Assembly (NCBI GenBank): GCA_002452095.1
Contig: DKEG01000005.1
Span: 1-35,044 of the forward strand
Direction of reading: 5' to 3'
Source: Bacteroidales bacterium UBA6828
Lineage (GTDB): Bacteria > Bacteroidota > Bacteroidia > Bacteroidales > Paludibacteraceae
DNA length: 35,044 nt
Position 1 is the first letter of the stretch, and the number at the start of each line of letters is the position of its first letter. This document shows positions 16,792 to 24,707 of the stretch, in pieces. The position numbers and the translations under genes were made by a program. Under the pieces are notes generated by a model. It worked only from the letters and a program-made list of their open reading frames with translations, was not told the DNA's origin and did no database searches.

Positions 16792-16823
16792 TTTGTATAT
16801 CTCCCCAAATTATTGTACCTTTG
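16792..16823 (+). promoter_or_regulatory. Promoter of the nrdG-like gene
   Basis: TTTG (16792-16795), a 20-base spacer and TACCTTTG (16816-16823) match the consensus exactly. Confidence 0.8.
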
Positions 16824-16875
16824 CAGCATTGGAATAGGAGGGTAGTATTTGGTAGGAAATAATAAATGGAGAATT

Positions 16876-17331
16876 ATGCTGAAGTTTGCAGATTACGATA
16901 TTGTTTTTCAGGAGGTGCCGGACGAGACAACGCTGGCACTCAATTTGTCGAATTGCCCCCATCGCTGCGAGGGCTGCCATAGTCCGCAACTGCGGGAAGA
17001 CATCGGCACACCGCTGACACCGGATTCGTTGGATGCTCTGTTGGCAATTTATCCGTATGTAACGTGTGTGGGACTGATGGGCGGAGACGGCGACCGGAAT
17101 ACATTGTTGGAGATGGCACACTATATCCGCTCTATAGGCAAAAAAGTGGCATGGTACACAGGGAGCGATGTCTTGCCGGCAGATTTCCCTGTTCCCGATT
17201 TCGATTTTATCAAAGTAGGGTCGTATGTTGCGGCTCTTGGCGGATTGAAATCACCTACAACCAATCAGCATTTCTACCGCATAGATAATGGGGAAATGAT
17301 AGACGAAACCTATCGTTTTCAGCGTAAGTAA
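16876..17331 (+). CDS. nrdG: Anaerobic ribonucleotide reductase activating protein (radical SAM), 151 aa
   Basis: NrdG uses a 4Fe-4S cluster and S-adenosylmethionine to make the glycyl radical on NrdD, allowing dNTP synthesis without oxygen. The cluster motif CxxxCxxC is at Cys27, Cys31 and Cys34 (NCPHRCEGCHSPQL). The stretch GLMGGDGDRNTLLEMAHYIR matches the SAM-binding GGD region of Bacteroidales NrdG. I chose ATG 16876 (MLKFADYDIVFQEVPDETTL), which fits homologues; an upstream TTG at 16849 is less likely. Usually nrdD lies next to it, but here the gene stands alone with its own promoter and terminator. Confidence 0.9.
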   Translation: MLKFADYDIVFQEVPDETTLALNLSNCPHRCEGCHSPQLREDIGTPLTPDSLDALLAIYPYVTCVGLMGGDGDRNTLLEMAHYIRSIGKKVAWYTGSDVLPADFPVPDFDFIKVGSYVAALGGLKSPTTNQHFYRIDNGEMIDETYRFQRK

Positions 17332-17334
17332 AAT

Positions 17335-17363
17335 AAAAAAGCAGGCGAGCAGCCTGCTTTTTT
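17335..17363. terminator. Bidirectional terminator between nrdG and recQ
   Basis: AAAAAAGCAGGC pairs with GCCTGCTTTTTT around the loop GAGCA. It lies between the convergent nrdG and recQ and overlaps the recQ stop. Confidence 0.92.
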
Positions 17364-19149
17364 ATTGATTATTTTTGCTCATTGTGCGGCAAACATCGCA
17401 GTGTCCGCAGGCGGGTGCATCGTTCTCGCCGAAATAGCCTAACAGCAGTTGCTCGCGGCAGAATTGTGTTTGCTCGGCATACTCCACCATAGCTTTCAGG
17501 CGGGTGGAGTAGCGGTGCTGCCGCTCGTCATATACCTTGGGGGAGAGATAAATTTCCGCTTGTCTGTCGCGCAGGGGAGTAAAACCACAGGCTATGGTGC
17601 GAGGCAGGTAAGTGATAATTCCGCGTTGCGCAAGGCTTACCAACAGGTCGTGAAAGGCTTTTTTACCACCATAGGAAGCGGAAAGGGCTTCTTCATCAAT
17701 ATATTGGAAATCCGTGAAAATACCTGTATATTTGCGCATCATATAATCCAACAGACGCACTTGCTCGTGATTGAGTGTATAGTTTGCCAGTTCGGCAGGC
17801 GAATGGCGAATCAGTATGCGAGTGGAAATCTCCCGTGCTTCCTCAAAATCAATATAACCGGCTTGCGATAGCAGATGTAGTGCGGAGTAGGTTTGTAGAA
17901 CGGGCAGGCGCATTACTTGGCAGAGTTGGTCAATATGGAGCGCATAGGTATGTCCCTCGCCGCAACCGAGAGCAATTTGTAGGAAATCGCAAGTCTTGTT
18001 ATAGACCGTTTCAATAAAGTCTTTTGGTGGAAAATTGTCTCCGATACGCTTGCGGGCTTTGGTCTTGTCGGTCGGATTATAGAGCAATACAGCAAAAGCC
18101 GTTTTGCCATCTCGTCCTGCACGTCCCGCCTCCTGGTAGTATGCTTCGAGGGTGTCTGGCAGGTCGTGGTGGATAACCAATCGTACATCGGGTTTGTCTA
18201 TTCCCATACCGAAAGCATTGGTACACACCATTATGCGGATGCCGTCTAGTTCATTGTTCTTTGTTCCACGCTCTCGTTCGGAATACGCTTTCCACGCTTT
18301 TTGTTTGGCACTACGTTCCCCTGTGGTCAGCCCTGCATGGTAGAAATCGGCGGAAAGCCCCTGCTCCTGTAACCATGCGGCTAACTCCTGCGCCCGCTTG
18401 CGGTTGCGCACATAGATAATGGACGAGCCCGGTACACGGCTGAGAATATGCAATATCTGTTCGTCTTTCTTTTCGGTGTAACGCACTATGTACTGCAGAT
18501 TCTCACGATGGAAACTCTTTTTGAATACGTTTTTTTCCTTGAACCCGAGTCGTTCTTGTATGTCGTCCACTACATCGGGTGTAGCAGTAGCGGTAAGGGC
18601 AAGAACGGGTACTTGCGGAAACAGTTGGCGAATATCCGCAATACGCAGGTAAGAGGGACGAAAATCATAGCCCCACTGACTGATACAATGGGCTTCGTCG
18701 ATGGCAATCAAACAGATGGGGAGGTTCTGCAAGCGTTTGCGAAACTCCTCACTCTCCAACCGCTCAGGCGACACGTAGAGAAAATGGTACGGCCCGAAAA
18801 GACAGTTGTCAAGGGCAATTTTCTGTTGCTCGTAAGTCATTCCCGTGTAGATGGCAGCAGCGCGGATACCGCGTTGGTAGAGGTTCTCCACCTGGTCTTT
18901 CATCAGCGCAATGAGTGGTGTAACCACCAAGCACAATCCTTGTCCTTCTTCTGCATAGTGTGTGGTGCATTGTGCATTGTGCATTGCCATCATCATAGTA
19001 GGCACTTGGAAACAGAGACTTTTTCCTCCTCCGGTCGGCATCAGTGCCAGTGTGTCGCGTCCTGCCAAGACAGAATCAATAATCTCCGCCTGTAGTGGGC
19101 GAAAATTGTCATAGTGCCAGTATCGTTGCAGAACTTCGCGTGGAGTCAT
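17362..19149 (-). CDS. recQ: ATP-dependent DNA helicase RecQ, 595 aa
   Basis: RecQ unwinds DNA 3' to 5' in recombination and repair. Motifs in order: Gln motif FRPLQ, Walker A MPTGGGKS (about residues 37-44), DEAH in AIDEAHCISQWGYDFR, the aromatic-rich loop, motif VI HHDLPDTLEAYYQEAGRAGRDG, and zinc-site cysteines near residues 390-400 and in the tail (CGHCDVC). No HRDC domain is present at the end. Residues 55-68 (AMHNAQCTTHYAEE) look inserted between motif I and VVTPLIALMKDQ and are encoded by 7-bp repeats. A second insert-like stretch, YSERERGTKNNELDG, precedes IRIMVCTNAFGMGID. The gene starts 2 bases after the upstream lipoprotein stop. Confidence 0.95.
   Translation of the reverse strand: MTPREVLQRYWHYDNFRPLQAEIIDSVLAGRDTLALMPTGGGKSLCFQVPTMMMAMHNAQCTTHYAEEGQGLCLVVTPLIALMKDQVENLYQRGIRAAAIYTGMTYEQQKIALDNCLFGPYHFLYVSPERLESEEFRKRLQNLPICLIAIDEAHCISQWGYDFRPSYLRIADIRQLFPQVPVLALTATATPDVVDDIQERLGFKEKNVFKKSFHRENLQYIVRYTEKKDEQILHILSRVPGSSIIYVRNRKRAQELAAWLQEQGLSADFYHAGLTTGERSAKQKAWKAYSERERGTKNNELDGIRIMVCTNAFGMGIDKPDVRLVIHHDLPDTLEAYYQEAGRAGRDGKTAFAVLLYNPTDKTKARKRIGDNFPPKDFIETVYNKTCDFLQIALGCGEGHTYALHIDQLCQVMRLPVLQTYSALHLLSQAGYIDFEEAREISTRILIRHSPAELANYTLNHEQVRLLDYMMRKYTGIFTDFQYIDEEALSASYGGKKAFHDLLVSLAQRGIITYLPRTIACGFTPLRDRQAEIYLSPKVYDERQHRYSTRLKAMVEYAEQTQFCREQLLLGYFGENDAPACGHCDVCRTMSKNNQ
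18965..18985. repeat. 7-bp repeat inside recQ
   Basis: GTGCATT occurs three times in exact 7-bp steps (21 bases, so the frame is kept). On the coding strand it gives MHNAQC-type residues, the same peptide as in aroQ. Confidence 0.9.
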
Positions 19150-19151
19150 AT

Positions 19152-20606
19152 TTATTGAGCAATATGTTGGTAGCAGCCGGCATCGGGGCGGAGCGAGTCG
19201 AGACTTACACGGGGAACACCCAGGCGGTCGGTCGGGTAGGAGAGAGCAGTTAGGGAGTCGGCTATGCCGAGAGCGGGCGAAAGGGAATCGAGTTGGAAAT
19301 CGTAGTAGCGGTAGCCGTCTCGGGAATAGAAGTCATTGCGGAACACCTGCACACTATCGTCTTCCTGCCAATAGACATTGCGGGATGCATTCGGGAGAGA
19401 AAGAGTATCCGTTTTGAGGTAGTTGCCGAGGAATGTACCCGGATAATAGCGGGACAGCGGGGTGGCTACCACCAACTGGTTGCGGCGGACACCCGTGATG
19501 ATGGAATTAAGGAATGAGGCGGTAGTGGGACATTCCTTATTGAGATTGTTGATATAGACCGCCGCCAAGTCCTGACGTGTGGTATTTTGCACATTGATGT
19601 TTCCGTTGTTGAAATAGGAAGCGATGGTGGTATGTACAAATTGTTGCTCGCCGCCGGAGAGATAGACGCAATAAGAGGCGCAGTTGCTGATTTCGGTGTT
19701 GGCAATAGTTGCATTAATATGCTGAAGGACAATCCCGTAGAGGGTATGGTTGTGTATGCGGCAGCCGGTCATTGTGAGAGTGGGGAGGTCTTTTTCGCGC
19801 TCGCTCTGCACATACAAACCGATGTTACCGCTCAGGATATTTACATAGTTGAGGCGATAGGTGGCAGCGGGCGCATCGGCATAGTTAATAAGGTAGAAAC
19901 CATCCCATTGCCCGGCAGCGTGAATATATGGCACGCTGTCCCACAGGCGGTCTCGGCGGTCTCCTCGTATGAGGACAGGTTGCTCCAATGTACCTTGTGC
20001 ATCCACATCGCCCAAAGCCCAGAGAGAGGCACCATTATGGAAATAGATCTGCGTGCCGGCAGGTAGGGTCAGTTTGCCGCCAACCAAGACTGTATCATAT
20101 AGGAGATAAGGCTTGTCGGCATTGAATACGGCATCGCGTGCAAACTCGGTGCGCCGTTTGGAGGTACGAATGATGTGTACATCTTGCCCATAGGCTTCGA
20201 GAAACACGTGTTGCACCTTGCCATTGACGGCAAAGCAGAGCGAGTCGCGCAATAGGACGGGTGAGTTTTGGTTCTGCGGATCGACATATACACGCACAAA
20301 TACATAGAGACTGTCGCCGCCGTTGAGTTGATAGTCGGTGATATTGGAAAGGGTTGGTTCTCCATCGACATTGGCACGGAAATACTGCCCATTTTGCATC
20401 CATATTTTGCTGATAGAAAGAGCATTTCGGTTGTCATTATGCACCATCAAGCGCAACGTGGAACTGCCAATAGTGGAAAAGACAGTGTCAAACTGCAGGG
20501 TATCTTTGGAGAACGTAAGCCGCAAAGCGGGATCGTCCGATACCACAGACTCGCGGCAACCGACCAATAAACAGAGTATAGCAAAAATGTAAAATATGCG
20601 TTTCAT
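19152..20606 (-). CDS. Right-handed beta-helix lipoprotein, 484 aa
   Basis: A lipoprotein signal ends LCLLVGCRES (lipidated Cys about 17). The N-terminal part (LRLTFSKDTLQFDTVFSTIGSST) is typical of Bacteroidetes surface lipoproteins with this architecture. From about residue 165 the protein forms repeated short strands such as GKLTLPAGTQIYFHNGASLWALG and TLTMTGCRIHNHTLYGIVLQ, as in parallel beta-helix proteins. It lies downstream of porT and directly upstream of recQ (2-base gap). Probably outer-membrane anchored; the ligand or enzymatic role is unknown. Confidence 0.85.
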   Translation of the reverse strand: MKRIFYIFAILCLLVGCRESVVSDDPALRLTFSKDTLQFDTVFSTIGSSTLRLMVHNDNRNALSISKIWMQNGQYFRANVDGEPTLSNITDYQLNGGDSLYVFVRVYVDPQNQNSPVLLRDSLCFAVNGKVQHVFLEAYGQDVHIIRTSKRRTEFARDAVFNADKPYLLYDTVLVGGKLTLPAGTQIYFHNGASLWALGDVDAQGTLEQPVLIRGDRRDRLWDSVPYIHAAGQWDGFYLINYADAPAATYRLNYVNILSGNIGLYVQSEREKDLPTLTMTGCRIHNHTLYGIVLQHINATIANTEISNCASYCVYLSGGEQQFVHTTIASYFNNGNINVQNTTRQDLAAVYINNLNKECPTTASFLNSIITGVRRNQLVVATPLSRYYPGTFLGNYLKTDTLSLPNASRNVYWQEDDSVQVFRNDFYSRDGYRYYDFQLDSLSPALGIADSLTALSYPTDRLGVPRVSLDSLRPDAGCYQHIAQ

Positions 20607-20650
20607 TGATTAAAATATATTGTATGTCAAACACTGCTCAACCGAAGCCT

Positions 20651-20683
20651 ATCCTATGCGCATCCTATGCTTATCCTCCTTAC
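20651..20683. repeat. 11-bp tandem array between porT and the lipoprotein gene (copy D)
   Basis: Three 11-bp units ATCCTATGCGC, ATCCTATGCTT and ATCCTCCTTAC follow the flank GAAGCCT, as in the array at 5015-5058. The third unit is diverged. Confidence 0.75.
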
Positions 20684-20734
20684 TTTTTAATGATGTTTTT
20701 ATAGAGAAAAAGGCACAGATTTATTAAGATATTT

Positions 20735-21442
20735 TTATTCAAAATTGAAGGTGAGGACGATGGCACGATTCAGCAGTTTGTCGATGGCACGGGTGTAAAA
20801 CTCGTCCTCTTTGGGCAGTTCGTTGCGTCCGTCCACGGGGGCGAGTTGGTTGGCAAAGCCGATGCGGTAGGTGATTTCGGGACACCATTTGAACCATTGG
20901 AAATAGAGGTCGCAGCCGAAACCGACTTCTACGAAATAGTCCCAACCTTTGAGCAAAACAGGTTTCTCACGGTCGAGGCTGACATTGTATGCTGCACCAC
21001 CGCCGCCGATGAGGTAGGGGCGATAGTTGCCCTCGCGCTCGGCAGCCCATTTGAGATAGAGAGGGATAGTGAGCGGGATAGCCAGAACCTCTGTCTTTTG
21101 GCTTTTGTTGAGCGGGAAAGTATTGCCCGACTCGTTGGTGTAGGAGATAGTACGCGATGAGAACTGCATACCCGGCGTGAAACGCAGGCTGAGATGGCGC
21201 GAGAGACGCAGGTCGGTAATGAATCCTACCGAGAAGCCGGGCATCATACTGCTGACGCGGGCATGGTAGATTTCGCCATTGATGTCCAGTTGCGAGTCGG
21301 TAACACCAAAACTCATAAAATTGATACCTAATGAGAAACCAAAATGCACAAGGCGGTCGTCTACATAGGGGCGGTTCTGCGCACGGAGTGGGGTAGAAAG
21401 GACTATCCCCAGCAGCACACTATATAATATGGTACGTTTCAT
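20735..21442 (-). CDS. porT: T9SS protein PorT, outer-membrane beta-barrel, 235 aa
   Basis: PorT is required for T9SS function; its exact role is unsettled. A signal peptide (ending TPLRAQ, about residue 21) is followed by the family signature NRPYVDDRLVHFGFSLGINF. Later conserved stretches are PGFSVGFITDLRLSRHLSLRF, IPLTIPLYLKWAAEREGNYRPYLIGGGG and a final barrel strand ending in Phe-Glu. The length fits. Together with porU and porV in the same window it supports a complete T9SS in this organism. It lies between the TonB-receptor-like gene and the lipoprotein gene. Confidence 0.9.
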   Translation of the reverse strand: MKRTILYSVLLGIVLSTPLRAQNRPYVDDRLVHFGFSLGINFMSFGVTDSQLDINGEIYHARVSSMMPGFSVGFITDLRLSRHLSLRFTPGMQFSSRTISYTNESGNTFPLNKSQKTEVLAIPLTIPLYLKWAAEREGNYRPYLIGGGGAAYNVSLDREKPVLLKGWDYFVEVGFGCDLYFQWFKWCPEITYRIGFANQLAPVDGRNELPKEDEFYTRAIDKLLNRAIVLTFNFE

Positions 21443-21493
21443 ATTTGTATCCGTTTTAGTCTAATATCCAACAGCCGTAGGCTATCTAAAACT

Positions 21494-24040
21494 CTACTCC
21501 TCAATACTGCCTTGCTCGTAATTCATACTATCATCGGGCGGAAAGTCTCCGTTGCGCTGGTCGCGCCCTGTGCCGCTGCCGAAATTGTAGGTGAGAGTAA
21601 GGCTGACGGTGCGGGAGTGCCAGCGGTTCTCCTGATTTTGCCAGAACCCGTCGCCCCATGTGGTGTTGCGGCGTGCGCGGGAGTCGAGAATATCGCGGAC
21701 GTTGAACGCCAGAACGAGTTTGCGGTTGAGGAACGATTTGCGCAGCCCGAGGTCGATAGAATAACTGTGCGTGGTCGTACCCTGTGCCACGACGCGCGGA
21801 CTGCGGTAACGGGCGGAGAGTTGTCCGGAGAAAGTCTTGGTGAACATAAACTGCGCATTGATGCGGGCAGACCAAGCCAGGATATTCTGTGCGGGAAGGG
21901 TAACATCTATTTCTTCGCCATTGACAAAATCGTGATATGCGCCTTCAGTAATGGTGTTCCAATAGAGGTTCGCGCTGGTGGTGAGTTGAAGAATGTCTTT
22001 GAAAAGGCGGTTCTTGGCGACGATTTCTGCACCGAGGTCTTGCCGTTTTGCGACGTTGATAAAGGTGTTCTTCATCACATCTCCGCTCATGTACTTGACA
22101 TTCTGCACAATACCATCGCGATACCGCCAGAAAAGCCCTGCCGAGAGGGTGTGCCGCTCCCATGTCTTGAGGTAGTTGAGTTCCAATGACGATGAATAAG
22201 CGGGCAGCAGATCGGGGTTACCATACGAGATATTGGTCGAGTCGCTGAAATCCATACGCGGGTTGAGTTGTCCCCCCCATGGACGGTTGACACGGCGGGT
22301 GTAGTTGAGTTGCAACTCGTGTCCGTGTCCGAAATCGTAGGAGAGGTAGGCGGATGGGAATAGTTGGAAATAAGCCGTATCGCGTTTGTTTTCTTTCTGC
22401 GCGTAGGCATCCTGCTCGGTGCCGCTGTTGTCCTTGTAGTAGGATTCGAGGTGGCGGCGGTAGTACTCGCCGCGAAGCCCTACCTGTAGGGACAGTTTGT
22501 CCCGGAAACGGTTGCCATAGGTGATATAGAGGGCATAGTTTTCGGTGCGCCCCTCGAAACGCGTGTAGTAGTTGTAGAGTTCCTGTGTGCGCAGGTGGTC
22601 GTTGTAAGCGCGGGCATTGGAGTGGTTCCACGTGATAGTGGTTTTCATACCTGCTTCGAGACGCGAAGACATAGTCGGCTTCCACTCATAATCGACCGCA
22701 AGGTCGGCGGATTGGTCGCGGTTGTAATTATCCTGTTCCTGACGGGTGGTGTCGGCGTTCTCGTGCTGGGTGTATAGTGTCTCCTGATTCCATGTGAAAT
22801 GGTTGTACTGCGCCGTTACGATGACCTGGTGCTTGTCCTGCTTGTAGGTGTAGTCCACTTGCGCCTGCCCGCCCGGGTGCCAGCCGGTGCCGTCTTGGGT
22901 GCGGTCGTAGAAACGGAGTGTGTCGCCCGTAGCATAGTCGGTAAGCAGGTAAAGGCTCATATTGCGGTTATGTTCACGTAAAGCCTTGGGGTCGGACACC
23001 ATACCGAAGCCCGATACGCCTATCGATGAGTGTTCGCCTGCGCGTATGTTCAGCCCTGCGCGGAGGAACATTCCACTGCCGATATTGTTGTTCTGTCCGT
23101 TTTTGAGGAGGTGTGAAATTTTATCCGCAGCGGGAATGGCGGCGGTGTCTTTCTGTCCTGTGCCGTTGATATTCAGTCGTTCTGTGTTGCTCCCGCCATT
23201 TGAAGTACGGATACGGTAGCCCGCATTGACATAACCGTCCACTATGTCTTTGGAGAAATTGAGATTGAAGCCCACGTTGCCTCCGGGTGGAACATTCCAT
23301 GGTTTAGCCAAACCGTATTCGATACCCGCGGTAATGCTGCCGTAGTAGCCCGCCTTGCGGTCTTCTTTCATCACTAGATTGATGATACCTGCTGTACCTT
23401 CGGGCGAGTATTTGGCACTCGGATTGGTGATGAGTTCGATCTGTTTGATACTCTCGGCGGGCATCTGGCGCAAGATGTCGGCACGGTTGTCGCTGTTCAG
23501 TCCGGCGGGCTTGCCGTTGATCCAAATCTCGACGTCTTCGCTGTTGCGAAGCGAGATATTGCCCTCCTGATCCACATCTACGGAAGGTATATTTTCCAGT
23601 ACCTCTGATACGTTAGCACCTGCGGACATCACGTTTTGATCAACGGTAAATACTTTCTTGTCGAGTTCGAAACGCATGGTCGAACCCTGTCCGACGACCT
23701 CCACTTCCTGCAGTGCTTGTGTGTCTTCGCCAAGCAGAATTGTGCCAAGGTTGAGCGTTTTTCCTTTGATAGTCAGTGTTTTGCGATACTCCCGATACCC
23801 CATAAAACGAACCACCAGCGTATATTCACCGTTACCGATATGCTCTATGCGGAAACGTCCGTCGGTGTCCGTCACGGTGCCGCCTGCGGGGACGCTCTCG
23901 CCGGACTTGGTGAGACTGACGTTGGCAAAGTCAATAGCCTCGCGCGTGGCATTGTCCGCCACACGCCCCGTAATGGTGCAATCCGCCCATACCGTAACGG
24001 TTGCCAACAAAATCAATATGGTGCTAATGACTTTCTGCAT
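21494..24040 (-). CDS. TonB-receptor-like outer-membrane beta-barrel protein, 848 aa
   Basis: A signal peptide (about 1-19) is followed by a carboxypeptidase-regulatory-like domain (CTITGRVADNATREAIDFANVSL, to about residue 110), then a plug domain (VEVVGQGSTMRFELDKKVFTVD to about 230, including IPSVDVDQEGNISLRNSEDVEIWINGK), then a long barrel. This matches the 'outer membrane beta-barrel family' of Bacteroidetes rather than SusC. The substrate is unknown. No SusD partner lies beside it. The porT gene follows after 51 bases, so they may be co-transcribed. Confidence 0.88.
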   Translation of the reverse strand: MQKVISTILILLATVTVWADCTITGRVADNATREAIDFANVSLTKSGESVPAGGTVTDTDGRFRIEHIGNGEYTLVVRFMGYREYRKTLTIKGKTLNLGTILLGEDTQALQEVEVVGQGSTMRFELDKKVFTVDQNVMSAGANVSEVLENIPSVDVDQEGNISLRNSEDVEIWINGKPAGLNSDNRADILRQMPAESIKQIELITNPSAKYSPEGTAGIINLVMKEDRKAGYYGSITAGIEYGLAKPWNVPPGGNVGFNLNFSKDIVDGYVNAGYRIRTSNGGSNTERLNINGTGQKDTAAIPAADKISHLLKNGQNNNIGSGMFLRAGLNIRAGEHSSIGVSGFGMVSDPKALREHNRNMSLYLLTDYATGDTLRFYDRTQDGTGWHPGGQAQVDYTYKQDKHQVIVTAQYNHFTWNQETLYTQHENADTTRQEQDNYNRDQSADLAVDYEWKPTMSSRLEAGMKTTITWNHSNARAYNDHLRTQELYNYYTRFEGRTENYALYITYGNRFRDKLSLQVGLRGEYYRRHLESYYKDNSGTEQDAYAQKENKRDTAYFQLFPSAYLSYDFGHGHELQLNYTRRVNRPWGGQLNPRMDFSDSTNISYGNPDLLPAYSSSLELNYLKTWERHTLSAGLFWRYRDGIVQNVKYMSGDVMKNTFINVAKRQDLGAEIVAKNRLFKDILQLTTSANLYWNTITEGAYHDFVNGEEIDVTLPAQNILAWSARINAQFMFTKTFSGQLSARYRSPRVVAQGTTTHSYSIDLGLRKSFLNRKLVLAFNVRDILDSRARRNTTWGDGFWQNQENRWHSRTVSLTLTYNFGSGTGRDQRNGDFPPDDSMNYEQGSIEE

Positions 24041-24148
24041 ATTTGTGATTTATAGTCTCCTATGCCCCTTGGGCAAGAAAAATCGGAAAAAATGAAAGGA
24101 AAAGAAAAATTAATGGTAGATTGATGGATAATTATATATTCTTCAAAA

Positions 24149-24170
24149 ACGAATAATTAACGAATAATAA
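24149..24170. repeat. Two-unit 11-bp repeat (copy I)
   Basis: ACGAATAATTA is followed directly by ACGAATAATAA, 11 bases each. It lies between the TonB-receptor-like gene start and the aroQ stop. With only two units it is weak alone but fits the other arrays. Confidence 0.5.
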
Positions 24171-24178
24171 TATGTTCA

Positions 24179-24646
24179 TTAACGTTCCGTTTCCTTTATA
24201 ATCCACGCCACGGCTTCTTCGTAGCAGCGGGTGCCGATACCCATAATCGTGTGCGCACATACATCGGTCAGCAGACTTATCTGTCGGAACGGCTCACGTT
24301 GCCGAATATCCGATATATGTACCTCTACTACAGGTACTTCTGCCATTGCTACCGCATCGCGTAACGCTACACTGGTGTGTGTGTATCCGCCTGCGTTCAG
24401 TACGATGCCATCACACGGCAACCCATTGTGCATTCTGCATTGTGCATTGTGCATTGCATACCTCTGCACCCAATCAATCAACTCCCCCTCGTGGTTGCTT
24501 TGCAGGTAGGTGAACCGTACATCGGGGTTGTGCCGTTGGAGACCGACCATAATCTGCTCCATCGACTTTGTCCCATAAATACTTGACTCCCGCCGCCCTA
24601 ACATATTCAGGTTCGGACCGTTTAATATGACAATATGTTTGCTCAA
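24179..24646 (-). CDS. aroQ: 3-dehydroquinate dehydratase, type II, with a repeat-encoded insert, 155 aa
   Basis: This dodecameric enzyme dehydrates 3-dehydroquinate in the shikimate pathway. The family core is intact: ILNGPNLNMLGRRE, the catalytic tyrosine in SIYG, QSNHEGELIDW, DGIVLNAGGYTHTSVALRDA, and the catalytic His in VEVHISDIRQREPFR. Residues about 64-78 (AMHNAQCRMHNGLPC) are extra relative to the family, between the IDW helix and DGIVLNAG, and are encoded by 7-bp repeats. They fall at a surface loop position, so activity is probably kept. It lies 55 bases upstream of nothing but repeats and rho's stop. Confidence 0.93.
   Translation of the reverse strand: MSKHIVILNGPNLNMLGRRESSIYGTKSMEQIMVGLQRHNPDVRFTYLQSNHEGELIDWVQRYAMHNAQCRMHNGLPCDGIVLNAGGYTHTSVALRDAVAMAEVPVVEVHISDIRQREPFRQISLLTDVCAHTIMGIGTRCYEEAVAWIIKETER
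24425..24459. repeat. 7-bp repeat inside aroQ
   Basis: ATTGTGC, ATTCTGC, ATTGTGC, ATTGTGC and ATTGCAT follow in exact 7-bp steps (35 bases). On the coding strand they encode MHNAQCRMHN. The same family occurs in recQ and in intergenic tracts at 13240-13288 and 24680-24706. Confidence 0.92.
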
Positions 24647-24707
24647 TTACGAATGAAGAATTGTGAATTAAATTAAATCATTATGCATTACGCATTGTGA
24701 ATTATCT
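24647..24707. repeat. 7-bp repeat tract between rho and aroQ
   Basis: ATTATGC (24680-24686), ATTACGC, ATTGTGA and ATTATCT continue in 7-bp steps; looser GAATTA words precede them. The stop codon of rho (TTA, 24702-24704) lies within the last unit. Confidence 0.8.
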
